Below are positions 61,164 to 64,000 of a DNA stretch of 64,000 nucleotides, in pieces. The translations under genes and the position numbers were made by a program. This stretch comes from Jiangella mangrovi (lineage in GTDB: Bacteria; Actinomycetota; Actinomycetes; Jiangellales; Jiangellaceae), in NCBI RefSeq assembly GCF_014204975.1, contig NZ_JACHMM010000001.1:6758037-6822036 (forward strand), written 5' to 3'. The notes under the pieces were generated by a model. The model ran no database searches and was not told the origin of the DNA. It worked only from the letters and a program-made list of their open reading frames with translations. The stretch's first letter is position 1. Each line of letters begins with the position of its first letter.

Positions 61164-62668
61164 ATCACCGCGCCGAGCTGCCACGGGGCGAACTCCTCGT
61201 CGCCGAAGCCGAGCGCCTCGCTGGCGGTCTGCCGGCCGGACGCGGTGGCGACGACGGCGTCGAGGATGCGCCGGCCCATCTCGTCCAGGCCCAGCTCGCC
61301 GTCGGCGACGACGCCGCAGTTGAGGTCCATGTCCTCAGTCATCCGCTGGTAGACGGCGGTGTTGGTGGCCAGCTTGAGGCTGGGCACCGGCTTGCAGCCG
61401 TACACCGAGCCGCGGCCGGTGGTGAAGCAGACGACGTTCGCGCCGCCGGCCACCATGCCGGTGACGGACACCGGGTCGTAGCCGGGGGTGTCCATGAACA
61501 CCAGGCCGCGGCTGTCGATGCGCTCGGCGAACCGGCGCACCGCCCGCAGCGGCGTCGAGCCGGACTTCGCCACCGCGCCGAGCGACTTCTCGAGGATCGT
61601 GGTGATGCCGCCCTCCTTGTTGCCGGGCGACGGGTTGTTGTCGAGGCTGCCGCCGTGCTTCGCGGTGTACTCGCGCCACCAGGCGATGCGCTCCAGCAGC
61701 GCGTCGGCGACCTCGCGCGACTCGGCGCGGGCGGCCAGCAGGTGCTCGGCGCCGTAGATCTCCGGGGTCTCGCACAGCACCGCGGTGCCGCCGTGGGCGA
61801 TCAGCAGGTCGGCGGCGACGCCGAGCGCCGGGTTGGCGGTGATGCCGGAGTAGCCGTCGGAGCCGCCGCACTTCAGCCCCAGCACCAGCTCGGACACCGG
61901 CACCGGCTGTCGCTGGACGTCCAGCTTCTCGAGCACTTCGCCCACGGCCCGGATGCCGGCCCGGACGGCGGTCGCGGTGCCGCCGGCCTCCTGGATGGTC
62001 ATGCCGACGACCGGGGTCTGCTCCGGGAGGTCCAGCTCGGCGATCTGGTTGACCTCGCAGCCCAGGCCGAGCACGATCAGCGCGCCGAAGTTGGGGTGGT
62101 CGGCGTACCCGGACAACGTCCGCTTGAGCAGGTCCAGGCCCTCGCCGTCGGACGCCAGCCCGCAGCCGCTGCCGTGCGTGATCGCGACGATGCCGTCGAC
62201 GCTCGGGTGCGCGGCGAGCATCCCGGACATGCGCACCTGGTCGGCGATCAGCTTGGCCACGGTGGCCGAGCAGTTCACCGAGGAGATGATGCCCACGTAG
62301 TTGCGGGTGGCGACCCGGCCGTCGGCGCGGACGATGCCGTCGAACGTCGCAGCGGGCAGCGGCTCGGGGGCGACGCCGGCGCCGATCGCGACCTCCTGGT
62401 CGACGGTGTCGTGATAGCCGAGGTTGTGCAGGTGCACGTGGTCGCCGGGCTCGATGGGCGCGGTCGCGTGCCCGATGACCTGGCCGTACTTGAGCACCGG
62501 GTCGCCGGCGCCGACGGCGGCCAGCGCGACCTTGTGGCCGGCCGGGACCGGCTGCCGGCTGACGAGCCCGGTACCGGGCACCGGCGCGCCGGCCGCGAGC
62601 GGGTCGAGCGTCACCGCCACGGAGTCGTCGGCGCGCAGCCGCACCAGCCGGGTGGGTTCGGATCTCAC
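61160..62668 (-). CDS. uxaA: Altronate dehydratase (UxaA family)
   Basis: A 502-residue enzyme. A SAF domain (about 1-95; VAVTLDPLAAGAPV, GHKVALAAVGAGDPVLKYGQVIG, HVHLHNLGY) precedes the UxaA catalytic part with GIVRADGRVATRNYVGIISSVNCSATV, ITHGSGCGLASDGEG, VLGLGCEVNQI, LGLKCGGSDGYSGITANPALG, GNKEGGITTILEKSLGA and CGVVADGE. It removes water from D-altronate (or a close sugar acid) to give 2-keto-3-deoxygluconate, using iron. GTG start overlaps the nagA-type gene stop by GTGA. Confidence 0.93.
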   Translation of the reverse strand: MRSEPTRLVRLRADDSVAVTLDPLAAGAPVPGTGLVSRQPVPAGHKVALAAVGAGDPVLKYGQVIGHATAPIEPGDHVHLHNLGYHDTVDQEVAIGAGVAPEPLPAATFDGIVRADGRVATRNYVGIISSVNCSATVAKLIADQVRMSGMLAAHPSVDGIVAITHGSGCGLASDGEGLDLLKRTLSGYADHPNFGALIVLGLGCEVNQIAELDLPEQTPVVGMTIQEAGGTATAVRAGIRAVGEVLEKLDVQRQPVPVSELVLGLKCGGSDGYSGITANPALGVAADLLIAHGGTAVLCETPEIYGAEHLLAARAESREVADALLERIAWWREYTAKHGGSLDNNPSPGNKEGGITTILEKSLGAVAKSGSTPLRAVRRFAERIDSRGLVFMDTPGYDPVSVTGMVAGGANVVCFTTGRGSVYGCKPVPSLKLATNTAVYQRMTEDMDLNCGVVADGELGLDEMGRRILDAVVATASGRQTASEALGFGDEEFAPWQLGAVM

Positions 62669-63855
62669 AGGGGTCCTCCAGAGGGTGGTGCCGGCAGCCA
62701 CCGGCCGCGCAGCACGGTGGCCCAGGCCCGGAAGCCGGGGTCGAAGATCGCCAGGTCGGCGTCCATGCCGGCGGCGACCGAGCCGCGGCGGCCGGTCAGT
62801 CCGGCGACGGCGGCGGGCCGGCTGGTCGCCGCGGCCACCACCTCGGCGAGCGGCCAGCCGAGATCGTCGTGCAGGTGGGACAGCATCTGCGGCAGCGTGC
62901 TGGTGCTGCCGCCGAACGCGTCGGCGCCGGCCACCATGCCGACGCCGTCGGCGACCACGCACTCGACGGTGGCCAGCCGGTAGCGGTGGCCGGGCGGCAT
63001 GCCGGTGCCCGGGGTGCCGTCGGAGACCACGACGAGCCGGTCGCCAACGCAGCGCCGGGCGATCTCCAGCAGCTCCGGCGGGAGGTGCCGGCCGTCGGCG
63101 ATCACCTCCGCTGTCAGGTCCGGCGCGGCCAGCGCGCCCTCGAGCAGGCCGGGGATGCGCCAGGGCCCCTCGCGACGGGTGGTGGACTGGCCGCTCCACA
63201 GGTGGGTGACGTGGCGCAGCCCGGCATCGACCGCCGGACCGAGCTGGGCCGCCGTCGCATCGCTGTGCCCGGCCGCGACGACGACGCCCGCGGCGGCCAG
63301 CCGGCGCGTGGCCTCGACGGCGCCCGGCAGCTCCGGCGCGAGCGTGATCATCCGCAGCGTCGCCGCATGCTCCAGCAGCACGTCCACCTCGCGGGGCGAC
63401 GGCGGCAGCAGGACGGCGGGGTCGTGCGCCCCGCACTGGGCGGCCGCGAGGAATGGCCCCTCGAGGTGGACGCCGAGCAGCCGGGCCGCGTCGGCGGTGG
63501 TTCCGGCGACGAGGCCGGACAGCGACGCGATGCGCGCCGTCAGCACGTCCACCGGCGCCGACACCAGGCTCAGCTGGATGCTGGTGACCCCGGCGGCGGC
63601 GAGGTGCCGGAGCACCGCCGTCACCGCGTCGCCGTCCGCGTCGTCGAAGGCATGGCCGGCCGCGCCGTGCACGTGCAGGTCGATCAGGCCCGGCGTGACG
63701 ATGCGCCCGCCCACGTCGACGACGCGGGCGCCGTCCAGGGCCTCATCGGAGGCCGCCGGGACGACCGCGGCGATCCGGTCGCCGTCGACCAGCACCGTCC
63801 GGTCCGGCTCGACCCGGCCGCCGCTGACCACCGTCGCGTGGGTCAGCGCCAGCAT
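62665..63855 (-). CDS. nagA: N-acetylhexosamine-6-phosphate deacetylase (NagA/AgaA)
   Basis: A 396-residue amidohydrolase: GRIVTPGLIDLHVHGAAGHAFDD, LGVHLEGPFLAAAQCGAHDP with the metal glutamate, VVAAGHSDATAAQ, HVTHLWSGQSTTRREGP and VVVSDGTPGTGMPPG with the catalytic aspartate. It deacetylates GlcNAc-6-P or GalNAc-6-P. ATG at 63855 is preceded by AAAGG; a GTG nine bases earlier is the alternative. GTGA overlap with uxaA. A LacI-type half-dyad (63872-63881) sits directly upstream, inside the 34-base gap to the nagB-like gene. Confidence 0.93.
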   Translation of the reverse strand: MLALTHATVVSGGRVEPDRTVLVDGDRIAAVVPAASDEALDGARVVDVGGRIVTPGLIDLHVHGAAGHAFDDADGDAVTAVLRHLAAAGVTSIQLSLVSAPVDVLTARIASLSGLVAGTTADAARLLGVHLEGPFLAAAQCGAHDPAVLLPPSPREVDVLLEHAATLRMITLAPELPGAVEATRRLAAAGVVVAAGHSDATAAQLGPAVDAGLRHVTHLWSGQSTTRREGPWRIPGLLEGALAAPDLTAEVIADGRHLPPELLEIARRCVGDRLVVVSDGTPGTGMPPGHRYRLATVECVVADGVGMVAGADAFGGSTSTLPQMLSHLHDDLGWPLAEVVAAATSRPAAVAGLTGRRGSVAAGMDADLAIFDPGFRAWATVLRGRWLPAPPSGGPL

Positions 63856-63870
63856 CGCTGCCACCTTTCT

Positions 63871-63882
63871 GCAACCGCTTGG
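63871..63882. promoter_or_regulatory. LacI-type operator GCAACCGCTTGG before nagA
   Basis: Eleven bases (GCAACCGCTTG) are identical to the minus-strand reading of the importer operator at 55368-55379. It lies between the nagB-like stop and the nagA ribosome site, so an internal promoter or roadblock is implied. Confidence 0.5.
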
Positions 63883-63889
63883 ATCGGGC

Positions 63890-64000
63890 TCAGCCGACCG
63901 GGACCTCCAGCTGACCGGCCGACTCGGGGTCGAGGAACAGTGTCGCGTGCCCGGCCCGGCGCAGGACGGTGGCGGGGCAGGCCGGGCTGATCTCGTCGTT
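63890..64000 (-). CDS. nagB: Glucosamine-6-phosphate deaminase-like protein, 3' part only (gene continues past window)
   Basis: The last 36 codons and TGA of a minus-strand gene whose start is outside. The visible end reads ISPACPATVLRRAGHATLFLD then ESAGQLEVPVG, matching the C-terminal end of NagB/sugar-phosphate isomerase proteins (PASILQLH...DxxAA pattern). It precedes nagA by 34 bases in the same direction, as expected for an amino-sugar operon. Confidence 0.65.
   Translation of the reverse strand, partial: NDEISPACPATVLRRAGHATLFLDPESAGQLEVPVG

Overview
The window is high-GC DNA (about 70% by eye) with dense, overlapping genes, frequent GTG starts, 4-base GTGA/ATGA stop-start overlaps, a SARP/AfsR-type regulator, HrdB-like sigma factor, DrrAB-type transporter and probable leaderless starts. 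This points to a free-living, saprophytic actinomycete (Actinomycetota). Genus cannot be fixed from sequence alone. No rRNA, tRNA, CRISPR array, insertion sequence or phage gene was recognised, and no gene-free stretch exceeds 300 bases.

Layout. (1) Positions 15492 down to 1: a 13-gene minus-strand operon running CaiB/BaiF CoA-transferase, signal-less solute-binding-like protein, MaoC hydratase, lipoprotein plus two permeases of a sugar ABC importer, heparinase II/III-like protein, HEAT-repeat protein, nitrilase-family amidase, GH116 glycosidase, two Gfo/Idh/MocA oxidoreductases and a DUF5703 glycosidase-like protein cut by the window edge. (2) 15628-17444: divergent ThuA/ThuB-like pair. (3) 17454-25392: M3 oligopeptidase, serine beta-lactamase-like hydrolase, SARP regulator and a convergent DrrAB-like exporter whose promoter region carries an 11-bp tandem repeat. 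(4) 25542-28551: three-gene cassette of unrecognised membrane proteins. (5) 28767-35185: GntR regulator divergent from a complete sugar ABC importer with a PHP-type metallohydrolase. (6) 35175-38871: PD-(D/E)XK nuclease-like protein, long hairpins, TetR regulator and ABC exporter. (7) 38858-43634: GH38 alpha-mannosidase, Gfo/Idh/MocA and TIM-barrel operon. (8) 43895-44878: group 2 sigma factor with an SOS-box-like site. (9) 45097-49153: Gfo/Idh/MocA gene divergent from an alpha/beta hydrolase and SGNH hydrolase. (10) 49275-64000: oligopeptide-type ABC importer, Gfo-TIM-Gfo operon, LacI regulator, hexuronate enzymes (UxaA, UxaB/UxuB type) and amino-sugar phosphate enzymes (NagA, NagB type).

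How it fits together. Most of the window imports glycans or glycosides and breaks them down inside the cell: none of the glycosidases shows a signal peptide, while four importer systems have lipoprotein receptors or matching permeases. Seven Gfo/Idh/MocA oxidoreductases, two AP-endonuclease-like TIM barrels and a ThuA protein suggest oxidative (3-keto-sugar) deglycosylation beside ordinary hydrolysis; this is inference from family. LacI-type dyads of the form GCAA-N-CG-N-TTGC lie between -35 and -10 of several of these operons, and the LacI gene at 58628 is the natural candidate to bind them.
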